A DNA stretch of 11,380 nucleotides from Syntrophomonas sp. UBA4911 (GTDB lineage: Bacteria > Bacillota > Syntrophomonadia > Syntrophomonadales > Syntrophomonadaceae). The translations under genes were made by a program, and so were the position numbers. The notes beneath the pieces are model-generated. The model made no database searches and was not told the origin of the DNA. It saw only the letters and a program-made list of their open reading frames with translations. The DNA lies in assembly GCA_002398105.1 (NCBI GenBank), contig DHCD01000031.1, positions 59,843 to 71,222 of the forward strand, read 5' to 3'. Shown in pieces: positions 1 to 6,058 of the stretch; the first letter of the stretch is position 1, and each line of letters starts with the position of its first letter.

Positions 1-217
1 GGCATTTACCATCATGATGATGGTGTTCTCCGCAGCAGTCGCATTCCTGCTGCCGGGAAGGGATAACTCTGTTATCAAGCTGGGCTTTTACCTGCTGCCG
101 GATGTTTTGCAGGTATACCGCATATAGTTCCTTCTGCTCTTTTAATTCTTCCGGGGTAAGCCCCTCTTCTTTCTTCTTTTTGGCCAGCTGGTTGATCCGT
201 TTTATCATCTCTTCCAA
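1..217 (-). CDS. DUF896/YnzC-family small protein, 3' end outside window
   Basis: Read from 217 leftward this gives 72 codons without a stop. Residues 1-50 fit the DUF896 (YnzC/YaaN-neighbourhood) family: a short helix with RINQLAKKKKEEGLTPEE followed by KEQKELYAVYLQNIRQQV, the two-helix hairpin typical of this roughly 77-residue cytoplasmic family, whose function is poorly defined. I chose the TTG at 217 because GTGAGG lies about 9 bases upstream; the ATG at 208 is only two bases from a GGAAG and would trim the family N-terminus. The tail is odd: after residue 57 it turns into E-C-D-C-C-G-E, four His, D-G-K-C, unlike the B. subtilis protein as I recall it. The gene is cut by the window edge, so its true length is unknown. 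The family call is fairly sure and the function is unknown. Confidence 0.8.
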   Translation of the reverse strand, partial: MEEMIKRINQLAKKKKEEGLTPEELKEQKELYAVYLQNIRQQVKAQLDNRVIPSRQQECDCCGEHHHHDGKC

Positions 218-302
218 AAGACATGTCCTCACTTTCCCGTTTATATAGTATTTTACCTCAATATCCGGCCGAGCGCTGCTTTTACCCCTGGTTTTTATCC
301 CT

Positions 303-337
303 AAAAAAAAGATGCCTGCGTAGGCAGCAAGCATCTT
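303..337 (-). terminator. Rho-independent terminator after the ribbon-helix-helix gene
   Basis: On the minus strand AAGATGC pairs with GCATCTT (309-315 with 331-337). The inner CTGC/GCAG continues the stem past a three-base bulge, and a run of T follows (303-310). It lies about 35 bases past the stop at 374 and separates that gene from the DUF896 gene. Confidence 0.85.
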
Positions 338-373
338 CTTAACTTAACTCCGATACCCCTCATAAATGAAGCC

Positions 374-535
374 TTATTTAACTTTTTCTTCCCCCTGCCT
401 GGCCAAATATTCCCTTATAATCATTCTCACCAGCGCACTGCGCGATATTTGGTTTTTCTTGGCCAATTCCTTTATATCGTTTACCTGATTTTTGGTCAGG
501 TAGAAAGTAGCATGTTCAAATTTGTCCGTAGCCAT
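374..535 (-). CDS. Small ribbon-helix-helix (CopG/Arc-type) DNA-binding protein, 53 aa
   Basis: The 53-residue product has the outline of a CopG/MetJ/Arc ribbon-helix-helix monomer. A short beta strand, HATFYLTKNQV (residues 8-18), is followed by helix DIKELAKKNQ, a turn at I-S-R-S (29-32) and second helix ALVRMIIREYLAR. Such proteins bind DNA as dimers through the N-terminal strand. The ATG at 535 follows GGAGG by six bases, which fixes the start. It has its own promoter (590-617) and terminator (303-337), so it appears monocistronic. No toxin gene sits next to it, so an antitoxin role is not supported. The target DNA is unknown. A mother-cell or vegetative regulator is possible, given that the promoter matches both sigma-K and weakly sigma-A patterns. 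Confidence 0.8.
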   Translation of the reverse strand: MATDKFEHATFYLTKNQVNDIKELAKKNQISRSALVRMIIREYLARQGEEKVK

Positions 536-589
536 TTTAACCTCCTCCCTGCCTTAACCCGTATACCGGCTGATCTTATGCTTTGTCGA

Positions 590-617
590 TATTATATGTA
601 AATTACTGTCTGTCTGT
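590..617 (-). promoter_or_regulatory. Putative sigma-K-like promoter (also TATAAT) of the ribbon-helix-helix gene
   Basis: On the minus strand ACA (615-617), 16 bases, then CATATAATA (590-598) agrees with the sigma-K pattern AC-A/C N16-17 CATAnnnTA. The same stretch contains TATAAT (591-596) with GTAACA 18 bases upstream, so a weak sigma-A promoter is an alternative reading. A CAGACAGACAG microrepeat occupies the spacer. Confidence 0.5.
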
Positions 618-624
618 TACACTA

Positions 625-1488
625 TTAAGCGCGGAGGTCCTTTTTTAGCTTAGCCATCTCTTTTTTCATAGCCCGGCGTCCGGTGCGGATAATCTCCGCG
701 GCTTTGTCCAGGTCACTCAGCTTTACTTCACCTACGTCGGGGTAAATGGCCATATCGGCCAGGAATTTTTGCTCCGCCGCTGAGGTTTCATAGCCCAGGA
801 TGTTTAAAGTACGGTTTACTATTTCCGGTATGCCCTCCACTCCCTGGTCATAAATATACTGCCCCAGGTTTATGGCCATGATATACTCAGCCCCCATGAG
901 CTTTTGCACCGTGACCGGAACCATACTGCGAACTCCCCCGTCCACCAGCTGCATTCCCTGCAGGCGACTGGGGACAAAGGCGGCCGGAATTGATATACTT
1001 GCCCTTACCGCCTGGCTTAAAAGGGCATCCTGGACCAGCAGCACTTCATTATCGTCCAGTCTGATTTTTTCACTGGCAAAGATGACCTCCCGCCCGCTGT
1101 CAATATCGCAGGCAATGATAGCCAGCGGCAATTTGCTCTCCCGCAGGTATTTGCCTTCGGTCAACCGGTAAATCAGCTTCTCCAGGCGATCGCCTTTAAT
1201 AATCCCATCAAGGTTGGCATCCATAGGGGGGATAAAACAGGATAAGAGATATTTGATCAGGCCGCTGATATTATAATCCAGGTAATCACCCGGCTTGAGT
1301 CTTAAGACTTCCGCTTCCATGCGATAGGCGGACAGACCGCTGGCATAAAGGGCCGCTATTATGCTCCCGGCACTGGTTCCCGCTATCATAGATACAGGAA
1401 TACGATTATCCTCCAGCACCTGCAATATGCCGATATGGGCTAATCCCTTCAGCCCTCCGCCTCCCAACGCCAATCCAAGTTTTTTCAT
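625..1488 (-). CDS. Patatin-like phospholipase, RssA/YchK type
   Basis: This 287-residue protein shows the whole patatin fold signature: the glycine-rich oxyanion loop GGGGLKG at residues 9-15, the nucleophile elbow G-T-S-A-G at 37-41 with Ser39, the SQAVRASISIPAAFVP block at 158-173, and the catalytic D-G-G at 183-185 with Asp183. A Ser-Asp dyad acyl hydrolase acting on phospholipid or lysophospholipid is expected. The length and compact form match bacterial RssA-like proteins rather than large multidomain patatins. No signal peptide or membrane segment is visible, so it is probably cytoplasmic or peripheral. The ATG at 1488 follows AGGTGAT. The next gene downstream (535) has its own promoter. 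The substrate is unknown. A phage-defence effector role of the CapV type is not supported, because no CD-NTase partner is near. Confidence 0.9.
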   Translation of the reverse strand: MKKLGLALGGGGLKGLAHIGILQVLEDNRIPVSMIAGTSAGSIIAALYASGLSAYRMEAEVLRLKPGDYLDYNISGLIKYLLSCFIPPMDANLDGIIKGDRLEKLIYRLTEGKYLRESKLPLAIIACDIDSGREVIFASEKIRLDDNEVLLVQDALLSQAVRASISIPAAFVPSRLQGMQLVDGGVRSMVPVTVQKLMGAEYIMAINLGQYIYDQGVEGIPEIVNRTLNILGYETSAAEQKFLADMAIYPDVGEVKLSDLDKAAEIIRTGRRAMKKEMAKLKKDLRA

Positions 1489-1608
1489 GTTATCACCTGT
1501 TAAAACCCTTGTTCAGGGCAGTTATTCGCTGTTAACACCCTCCATGGTCCTCAATGCCGTACCCATAGGGCACAAGCAACCAAGAATGAAAATGCTCCTA
1601 CGGTTTCG

Positions 1609-1755
1609 CTAGTTTTTTGACGCGGAATTCAGGGAATTTAGAAGGAAGGACGCGGAAGAAGACTTTAATAAATTCCGCGTATTTACCAAAAGCTCCGCGA
1701 GTTCCGCCTCTTTTTATAATGAATCTGCGTCTATCTTAGTATTAATCTATGCTTA
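1609..1755. repeat. Dispersed palindromic intergenic repeat, copy 1
   Basis: Bases 1609-1654 nearly match 8000-8048: both begin GCTAGTTTTTT, then GACGCGGAAT, then CAGGGAATTTAGA and a GGAAG block. The right end shares TAATGAATCTGCGT with the other copy. Inside, ACGCGGAATT (1620-1629) and AATTCCGCGT (1671-1680) form a perfect 10-bp inverted repeat. The middle has diverged. No open reading frame is likely. It lies in gene-free DNA between the patatin gene and the 72-residue gene. It resembles a small non-autonomous mobile or REP-like element, but target-site duplications are not evident. The right boundary is approximate. Confidence 0.75.
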
Positions 1756-1757
1756 CA

Positions 1758-1774
1758 GGAGGCAGACTGCCTCC
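1758..1774 (-). terminator. GC hairpin past the 72-aa gene, weak terminator
   Basis: GGAGGCA and TGCCTCC pair perfectly with a three-base loop, ten bases past the stop at 1785. No T run follows on the minus strand, so it may be a Rho-assisted terminator or an mRNA end-protecting hairpin. Confidence 0.45.
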
Positions 1775-1784
1775 GGGGTTAAAT

Positions 1785-2003
1785 TCAGCGGTTGCACTTG
1801 CGTACCATGAAGCGCGCCAGCTTTTGCATGGTCTGGGTGTTGTTCTGTTTTAGCTCCTGCCAGAACTGCTGGTACTCAGGCACTTCCGTTTCTTTATGGA
1901 AATCATCTATCTCACGTTCCACTTCTTTTTGCATTTCCAGCACCTTTTCCAGCTGGCTGCGCATTATGTTCTTTTGCCTGCGCTCTATCTTCACATTGGC
2001 CAT
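1785..2003 (-). CDS. Small charged helical protein, 72 aa, function unknown
   Basis: I do not recognise a family. The product is 72 residues, almost all predicted helix, rich in Glu, Lys, Gln and Met, with heptad-like spacing around QLEKVLEMQKEVEREIDDF (residues 18-36), and it ends KLARFMVRKCNR with a single Cys. The ATG at 2003 was chosen because AGGAGGTGAT lies directly upstream; a longer reading from 2054 would start inside the hairpin at 2033-2054 and run through the ribosome binding site. It follows the SPOCS-domain gene by about 70 bases with a terminator-like hairpin between, so it is probably expressed by read-through. A small structural or scaffold part of a spore layer would suit the context, but that is inference only. 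Confidence 0.7.
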   Translation of the reverse strand: MANVKIERRQKNIMRSQLEKVLEMQKEVEREIDDFHKETEVPEYQQFWQELKQNNTQTMQKLARFMVRKCNR

Positions 2004-2023
2004 ATCACCACCTCCTCCACCAG

Positions 2024-2054
2024 GAAAAATAAATGCCCGGCCAAAGCCGAGCAT
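2024..2054 (-). terminator. Intra-operon terminator or attenuator
   Basis: On the minus strand ATGCTCGGC pairs with GCCGGGCAT (nine pairs, one G-U) around a TTTG loop (2033-2054) and is followed by TTATTTTT. It sits between the SPOCS gene and the 72-residue gene and would lower expression of the latter. Confidence 0.65.
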
Positions 2055-2072
2055 AAAGTGGGCAGGGGGGTC

Positions 2073-2639
2073 CTAAAACTCTACTTCCGGATCAAGTTCG
2101 CCATAAACAATCACATCATGCATTTTACCCAGCTTGTCGATAATATCGACAAACACTCTTAATCCGATGCAGGTTCCTCTGATCGGAGTAGTCAGGCAGC
2201 AAGGGTTACAAGGGTCTTCACAATTACCTTTGATTTCATAGTCAAAGGTCCAGTTTCTAAGGATCAATTCGGACTGTTCGATTTCCTCTCTGAACTCTTC
2301 TGCGGTAAGGGGCGGATCGAACTCATCCAGCTCAATACTTCTCTCGTAACGGTCGGTAACAGTTATAATCTGATACTCGCCATCCACGATAACAAAGAGA
2401 ATCACTTCATAGTCGATAAAGATCTTAACTTTGTTGAAACAGGCCACATCCTCAAATTTTTGGATGATCTTGACCTTGATGTCCTCCACACAGGCTACTT
2501 TCCCCCCCACCTGCTCATCAGGCACACAAAACACGGTGTCCAGGACTTTTACCTGTTTTTCGATAAATTTGGCTTTGATGACTTTTGCCCATAAATCTAA
2601 TCTACAACCATCCGGAAATTCACATTTAAGTCCAGCCAT
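2073..2639 (-). CDS. SPOCS-domain (DUF3794) protein, probable spore coat component
   Basis: The 188-residue product carries a SPOCS/DUF3794-like beta-rich domain at about residues 15-85: VIKAKFIEKQVKVLDTVF, then KVACVEDIKVKIIQ, then KVKIFIDYEVILFV. This alternation of strands is typical of clostridial spore-coat SPOCS proteins. A charged middle (110-130) leads to NCEDPCNPCCLTTPIRGTC (about 139-157), a cluster of five Cys that could bind metal or cross-link. A further strand pair lies at the C-terminus. No signal peptide is seen, as expected for a coat protein made in the mother cell. The ATG at 2639 has AAAGGAGG upstream. A sigma-K-like promoter (2723-2750) and a leader element shared with the zinc-knuckle gene precede it. 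The exact coat role is unknown, and the SPOCS assignment is by eye. Confidence 0.75.
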   Translation of the reverse strand: MAGLKCEFPDGCRLDLWAKVIKAKFIEKQVKVLDTVFCVPDEQVGGKVACVEDIKVKIIQKFEDVACFNKVKIFIDYEVILFVIVDGEYQIITVTDRYERSIELDEFDPPLTAEEFREEIEQSELILRNWTFDYEIKGNCEDPCNPCCLTTPIRGTCIGLRVFVDIIDKLGKMHDVIVYGELDPEVEF

Positions 2640-2665
2640 GTTACTCTCCCCTCCTTTGTTCTTTT

Positions 2666-2699
2666 TTCTTTCTCTTGCCCACCAGGGCTTCTGTTGAAA
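2666..2699 (-). promoter_or_regulatory. Leader element shared with the zinc-knuckle gene, copy A
   Basis: Minus-strand TTTCAAC, then CCTGGTGGGCA, then a GAGAAAGAA tract lie between the putative promoter and ribosome binding site. The same order of blocks occurs at 5015-5040. Here GCCC-TGGT-GGGC can form a small tight hairpin. Role unknown. Confidence 0.5.
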
Positions 2700-2722
2700 T
2701 TTGCAAGTTCAAATTTCTAGCT

Positions 2723-2750
2723 TATACTATGAGAGGGAGCAACAAAATGT
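2723..2750 (-). promoter_or_regulatory. Putative sigma-K promoter of the SPOCS-domain gene
   Basis: On the minus strand ACA (2748-2750), a 16-base spacer and CATAGTATA (2723-2731) match the late mother-cell sigma-K consensus. It would start transcription roughly 75 bases before the ATG at 2639. No good sigma-A -35 box is present. Confidence 0.6.
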
Positions 2751-2765
2751 GATTATCCTAGTCAC

Positions 2766-3455
2766 TTAACCTATTTTTTCTTGCATATAATGTAAACCTT
2801 CCACTCTTCCGTCACAAAAAATACTAAATCCCCGAGCCTGCGCCGCCTCACAGAAGGCTATATCCTCCCCGCCGCGCCGGCCCGAGTAGCGGGTCCCAGT
2901 CGCTATGACCGCCCGCTTTATCAGGCAGGCGGCGCCGGTACAGTCCACCGGGAAAACCCGGTTGCGGGGAAAATCCCTGATATGCAGGTAGCTGCCTTCC
3001 CTGCCCCGCTGCAGTATGTTGTATATACCGGGGTCGCCAATCTCATGTCCGTTGCAAACCAGAGCCGATATTATGTCGCATTCATCCTGAAGTAATCGGG
3101 CAACGGTATTTTCAGGCACCAGAATATCGCTGTCCAGGGAAAAAAGGTAATCACAATTCGACTCCAAAAAAACCTGCAGCAGAAGGTTGCGCAGATTGGC
3201 CAGATGGGAGAAGCTGTATTCTCCCCGGCGAAATCCTCCCGGGTACAGACAGTTTTTCTCGACCAGGGTTACGGGCTCCGGCTCTTCCCGGGCAAATCGG
3301 GCTAATATCTCCGGACTGGCATCACTGCAGTCATTAATGACAAAGCAATAGCTGACCTCAAATTCTCTATTATCCAGTCTGCGCAGGCAATCCAGGTAAT
3401 AGGGCAGGATCCAGGCGCGGTTCCGTACCGGGCAGCCTATCATTACTTTGGACAT
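2766..3455 (-). CDS. GT-A fold glycosyltransferase (GT2-like)
   Basis: The 229-residue product begins KVMIGCPVRNRAWILPYYLDCL, the first strand and helix of a GT-A domain. It has NDCSDASPEIL (41-51), the metal-binding D-S-D motif at 108-110 in LFSLDSDIL, and a G-G-E-D block at 195-198 that would supply the catalytic base. It should transfer a sugar from a nucleotide-sugar donor; donor and acceptor cannot be read from the sequence. There is no membrane segment, so it is cytoplasmic or peripheral. The ATG at 3455 lies two bases after the stop of the preceding glycosyltransferase, and its GGGAGG site sits inside that gene, so the two are probably translationally coupled and act in one pathway. 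The length is normal for a single-domain enzyme. No clear terminator follows; the next promoter starts within 50 bases. Confidence 0.85.
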   Translation of the reverse strand: MSKVMIGCPVRNRAWILPYYLDCLRRLDNREFEVSYCFVINDCSDASPEILARFAREEPEPVTLVEKNCLYPGGFRRGEYSFSHLANLRNLLLQVFLESNCDYLFSLDSDILVPENTVARLLQDECDIISALVCNGHEIGDPGIYNILQRGREGSYLHIRDFPRNRVFPVDCTGAACLIKRAVIATGTRYSGRRGGEDIAFCEAAQARGFSIFCDGRVEGLHYMQEKIG

Positions 3456-3457
3456 GG

Positions 3458-4609
3458 CTAACCTCCCGCTAGTGACAGTTTAAATTTTTTGACTCCCGGA
3501 TATTTCACCCGGCCGGAGGCATGATAGTTCCTGCGCCGGTAAGCCGTGGCTCCCGGCGGGGCCGGCAGGCCTTCCCGGGTTTTGATACCTTGGGCTTGAA
3601 ACCTTGCCTCTATGGCCTCCAGCATTTGCCGAGCCCGGTCCGGCCAGGAGTTTTCCCGGGCCAGAGCCATTCTCTGTTCACGCCGGTTTTCGCTTTTATC
3701 CTGCAAAGCCTGGCGGGTATGACTGATAAACTCTTCCCGCCCGGCCGAGCAGTAAACCAGGTTCCCGTATTTGCTGACTTCCGGCAGGGCCGTGGCTACT
3801 ACCGGAATTCCCAAGGCCAGGTATTCCCACATCTTTATCGGGTTAACCGCTTCGGTCATAGTACTGGTCTTAAAAGGAATTATACCTACATCAAAGTAGC
3901 CCACATAGTCAATCAGTTCATCATAGTCTTTATAACCTAACCAGTGGAGGTTGGAACGCAAAGGAACATCATGCACGTTATATAAAGGACCTATGATCAG
4001 AAAGCTGCAATCGGGAAGAGCTGCCGCCAGCTCATCCAGCAGTTCCAAATCGCACCAGCTGGCAACAACCCCCATATATCCTATTACATGCCCTTTAAGC
4101 TCCGGTAAATCAAGCGGCCTAATCCGGCGTCCTCCGGCCTGTCGGAAATAGTCGTAGTCACAGCCATTGGGAAGCAACACCGTGCAGGGATTGATTTGCC
4201 GGGCGCGGGAGTAAAGTTTATCCGAAGCCGCCAGGACCAGATCGGCTGAAGCTACTGCCTGGTGATAATAGGGCTGCCAGGATGAAAATTCATCCACCGC
4301 CTCATCCAGGCTGTCAAAGACCCGCAGGATAGGATTATAGCTGCTGATGCTCCTCACCTGGGTCGGGTTGCTATAGTAGACCACCGGCCTTATATGCTGC
4401 GGATAGTAGAACTCATGCTGGTGGAACAGGTAAAGATGTTCATGGTATCTTTCAACCCCCAGCCCCTCTTCTTTGCAATGGACATCGCGGTTAAAAAAAT
4501 AAACAGTCACTCCCAGTTGGGACAGGGCCTTAAGCAACTGTTGGGGACGCTGTACCAGATAGTCGAAATCCAGGGTAGGAGGGTAAATTATACCAGGTAT
4601 GCCAGCCAT
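3458..4609 (-). CDS. GT-B fold glycosyltransferase (GT4-like, TuaH-like start)
   Basis: The 383-residue product looks like a GT-B retaining glycosyltransferase. The N-terminal domain starts GIIYPPTLDFDYLVQRPQQL, a pattern seen in TuaH-type enzymes, and has ADLVLAASDKLY (122-133) and TVLLPNGCDYDYF (143-155). The C-terminal domain has VIGYMGVVASWCDLELL (175-191), FLIIGP (203-208) and the donor-binding block EAVNPIKMWEYLALGIPVVAT (253-273). After about residue 345 comes a basic, proline- and arginine-rich tail (YRRRN, KYPGVKKFK) that may bind membrane or a partner. The ATG at 4609 follows GGGGGGAT. It overlaps the signals of the next glycosyltransferase and lies about 105 bases past the zinc-knuckle gene with no strong terminator between, so a common transcript is likely. 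A role in glycosylating a spore-surface layer is inferred from neighbours; a cell-wall or teichuronic-type polymer is an alternative. Confidence 0.85.
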   Translation of the reverse strand: MAGIPGIIYPPTLDFDYLVQRPQQLLKALSQLGVTVYFFNRDVHCKEEGLGVERYHEHLYLFHQHEFYYPQHIRPVVYYSNPTQVRSISSYNPILRVFDSLDEAVDEFSSWQPYYHQAVASADLVLAASDKLYSRARQINPCTVLLPNGCDYDYFRQAGGRRIRPLDLPELKGHVIGYMGVVASWCDLELLDELAAALPDCSFLIIGPLYNVHDVPLRSNLHWLGYKDYDELIDYVGYFDVGIIPFKTSTMTEAVNPIKMWEYLALGIPVVATALPEVSKYGNLVYCSAGREEFISHTRQALQDKSENRREQRMALARENSWPDRARQMLEAIEARFQAQGIKTREGLPAPPGATAYRRRNYHASGRVKYPGVKKFKLSLAGG

Positions 4610-4714
4610 AAATAAATCCCCCCATAAGATATCGCGGTTATACCTTCTGTTTTTTCCCCCATAAGGTCATGGCCCCCTTGGATTCCGCACCTTCTCTTAA
4701 CGGGTATCCGGGGA

Positions 4715-4999
4715 TTAGTCTTCGTCATATTCCTCTTCACAATCATGCTCCGCCAGGCACTGGCTGCAGAAGTCCAGACCGCAGCCGGGACAGGTCTTCA
4801 GTTCCTGCTTTGTTACCCGCTTCCCGCATTCAGAGCAGTTATAGCTTACTTCAATATTGCTCCGGCGTGCGGTGGTAATAATAAACATGCTTTCTTCAAC
4901 GGCGTTCTTAACCGGAACCGCTTTAAAGACTTTGGTCTTTATCTTTACTTCCGGAGCCCGTTCTTCCTCTTTCAACTCGCCTTCTTTAATCGTAAACAC
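4715..4999 (-). CDS. Small protein with paired zinc knuckles, function unknown
   Basis: The 94-residue product has a charged, Lys/Glu-rich N-terminal half and a C-terminal Cys-rich module: C55-x2-C58, C70-x2-C73, C78-x2-C81, then H85 and C87, finishing in an acidic tail. Eight ligands in pairs suggest two zinc ions in a ribbon or treble-clef/RING-like fold. I do not recognise a named family. The start is uncertain: GTG at 4999 overlaps the GGGAGG, while the ATT at 4990 is eight bases from it, the spacing expected of a real start; no ATG, GTG or TTG occurs further upstream in frame before a stop. It follows a sigma-K-like promoter and probably heads an operon with the two glycosyltransferases. 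Zinc-stabilised binding of protein or nucleic acid is possible; nothing more can be claimed. Confidence 0.75.
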   Translation of the reverse strand: MFTIKEGELKEEERAPEVKIKTKVFKAVPVKNAVEESMFIITTARRSNIEVSYNCSECGKRVTKQELKTCPGCGLDFCSQCLAEHDCEEEYDED

Positions 5000-5014
5000 C
5001 TCCCGCTGGTTTGC

Positions 5015-5040
5015 TTCCTTCTCTGCCCACCAGGTTGAAA
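5015..5040 (-). promoter_or_regulatory. Leader element shared with the SPOCS-domain gene, copy B
   Basis: Minus-strand TTTCAACCTGGTGGGCAGAG followed by AAGGAA repeats the block order of copy A at 2666-2699, with eight bases missing between TTTCAAC and CTGG. It lies between the putative promoter at 5068-5095 and the ribosome binding site of the zinc-knuckle gene. Confidence 0.5.
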
Positions 5041-5067
5041 AGCGGTTTCCCCTTGCGGCAGTTATCT

Positions 5068-5095
5068 CATTATATGAAAAGTGTTCACATAAGGT
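5068..5095 (-). promoter_or_regulatory. Putative sigma-K promoter of the zinc-knuckle/glycosyltransferase unit
   Basis: On the minus strand ACC (5093-5095), 16 bases, then CATATAATG (5068-5076) fits the sigma-K pattern except for the last base. TATAAT is embedded, but no sigma-A -35 box stands at 16-18 bases. Spacing is identical to the promoters at 2723 and 590. Confidence 0.5.
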
Positions 5096-5120
5096 TACGC
5101 CGTGAAATAAATCTTCAGCC

Positions 5121-5936
5121 TTAAATCAGATTATTTAAAAACAGCCGTTTTATCCGGCTGCCCAGCCCAGGTTCGCTTTCCTGTTCCCCGGGAGAGCTTT
5201 CCCGGGCAGGAAAAACGGGTACCTGGGAATTATGTTTTAAGCGATATATATGGGATTCCTTTTCCTGCAGGTCTTGCCTTAAATTTTCGGTTTCCCGCTG
5301 GTAGAAGTCTATATCTTTAAGTAAACCGGCATTACGTTTCTCCAGCTTGCTGATACCTCGTTTCAGGCTGGAAATATCGCGCTGATAGAAAAAGATTTTT
5401 CTATGCAGTTCCTGGTTCTCCCCGGCCAAACGGCTGACTTCAGCTTCCAAACGCTCGAACAATTGGCTCAAGGGTTCCTGGTTGACTTCACCCTGCTCGG
5501 AGCTCCATAACCTGACCGCCTGTTCCCGGGTCGCGATCAGGGTATATTCGACCAGCAATCTTACCCGGATCTCTCCGCCTTTTAACTCACCGTCAAAGGA
5601 AACGTCATTAACGTTGATGACAAAGCTTACACCCTCTTCCTTTTCCAGGCTATGGTCAAATTCGGTGTACGCTACCCGCTCCCGGAGAGTTTCTTCCTTC
5701 TTGATCAGATGCATGTGGCCGGCCGGGTCTTCCAGCAGGCATAATATGTCAATTTTAACCCGCACTTCCAGGGCCTGCCCTTGGGTAATTACTTCGGAGT
5801 GCCTGATTTTAATCTTCAGATCCTCCATCAGGCGAAAAAGCCGCTCCGAAGCATAACTTCGTTCATATCCCAGCCGACGCGGCGTATTAAGCTGAGCCAT
5901 GACTACCGGCGCCCATATAGAAAAGGCCTGTTCCAT
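5121..5936 (-). CDS. SPOCS-like domain plus coiled-coil protein, probable spore morphogenesis
   Basis: Translation from the ATG at 5936 gives 271 residues. The N-terminal half (about 20-145) is beta-rich with alternating hydrophobic strands (ALEVRVKIDILCLLED, GEIRVRLLVEYTLIA), resembling a SPOCS/DUF3794 domain. Residues about 155-235 are a long heptad-patterned coiled coil (FERLEAEVSRLAGENQELHRK and onward). A Pro/Glu-rich linker and a basic-hydrophobic end, SRIKRLFLNNLI, may touch a membrane or surface. I prefer this ATG over the in-frame GTG at 5945, because AAGG stands eight bases before it while the GTG abuts the same site. It lies just past the veg terminator, a place where clostridia often carry SPOCS-type genes, so a scaffold role in coat assembly is likely. 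I found no convincing promoter of its own. Confidence 0.7.
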   Translation of the reverse strand: MEQAFSIWAPVVMAQLNTPRRLGYERSYASERLFRLMEDLKIKIRHSEVITQGQALEVRVKIDILCLLEDPAGHMHLIKKEETLRERVAYTEFDHSLEKEEGVSFVINVNDVSFDGELKGGEIRVRLLVEYTLIATREQAVRLWSSEQGEVNQEPLSQLFERLEAEVSRLAGENQELHRKIFFYQRDISSLKRGISKLEKRNAGLLKDIDFYQRETENLRQDLQEKESHIYRLKHNSQVPVFPARESSPGEQESEPGLGSRIKRLFLNNLI

Positions 5937-6014
5937 AATCCGCACCTTCTTTTTCCATTTTAATGCTAATTTATATTACAAAATGGAGCCAAGTATGAGC
6001 CCGGCTAAAAGGGC

Positions 6015-6043
6015 AAAAAAAAACTGCATGATAGGCATGCAGT
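6015..6043 (-). terminator. Strong Rho-independent terminator of veg
   Basis: On the minus strand ACTGCATG and CATGCAGT pair perfectly (6036-6043 with 6023-6030) around a five-base loop, followed by eight T (6015-6022). It lies about 15 bases past the veg stop. Confidence 0.92.
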
Positions 6044-6058
6044 ACTTCCCTGATTTAT

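Noticed and set aside
374..1488. Toxin-antitoxin pair of the ribbon-helix-helix protein with the patatin-like gene
   Set aside because: The genes are not coupled, the small gene is downstream with its own promoter and terminator, and patatin-like proteins are not known toxins of such pairs.
625..1488. Patatin-like protein as a CBASS-type phage-defence effector
   Set aside because: No CD-NTase, cyclic-nucleotide sensor or other defence gene is present nearby, and the length fits the common RssA-type protein.
4638..4670. Ten-codon leader peptide before the GT-B gene
   Set aside because: ATG at 4670 follows AAGGGGG, but the frame is very short, the codons show no regulatory run and no attenuator hairpin follows. 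Chance is likely.
5955..5986. CCATTTT/AAAATGG inverted repeat before the SPOCS/coiled-coil gene as an operator
   Set aside because: Seven-base AT-rich arms 18 bases apart are expected by chance, and no convincing promoter lies within.
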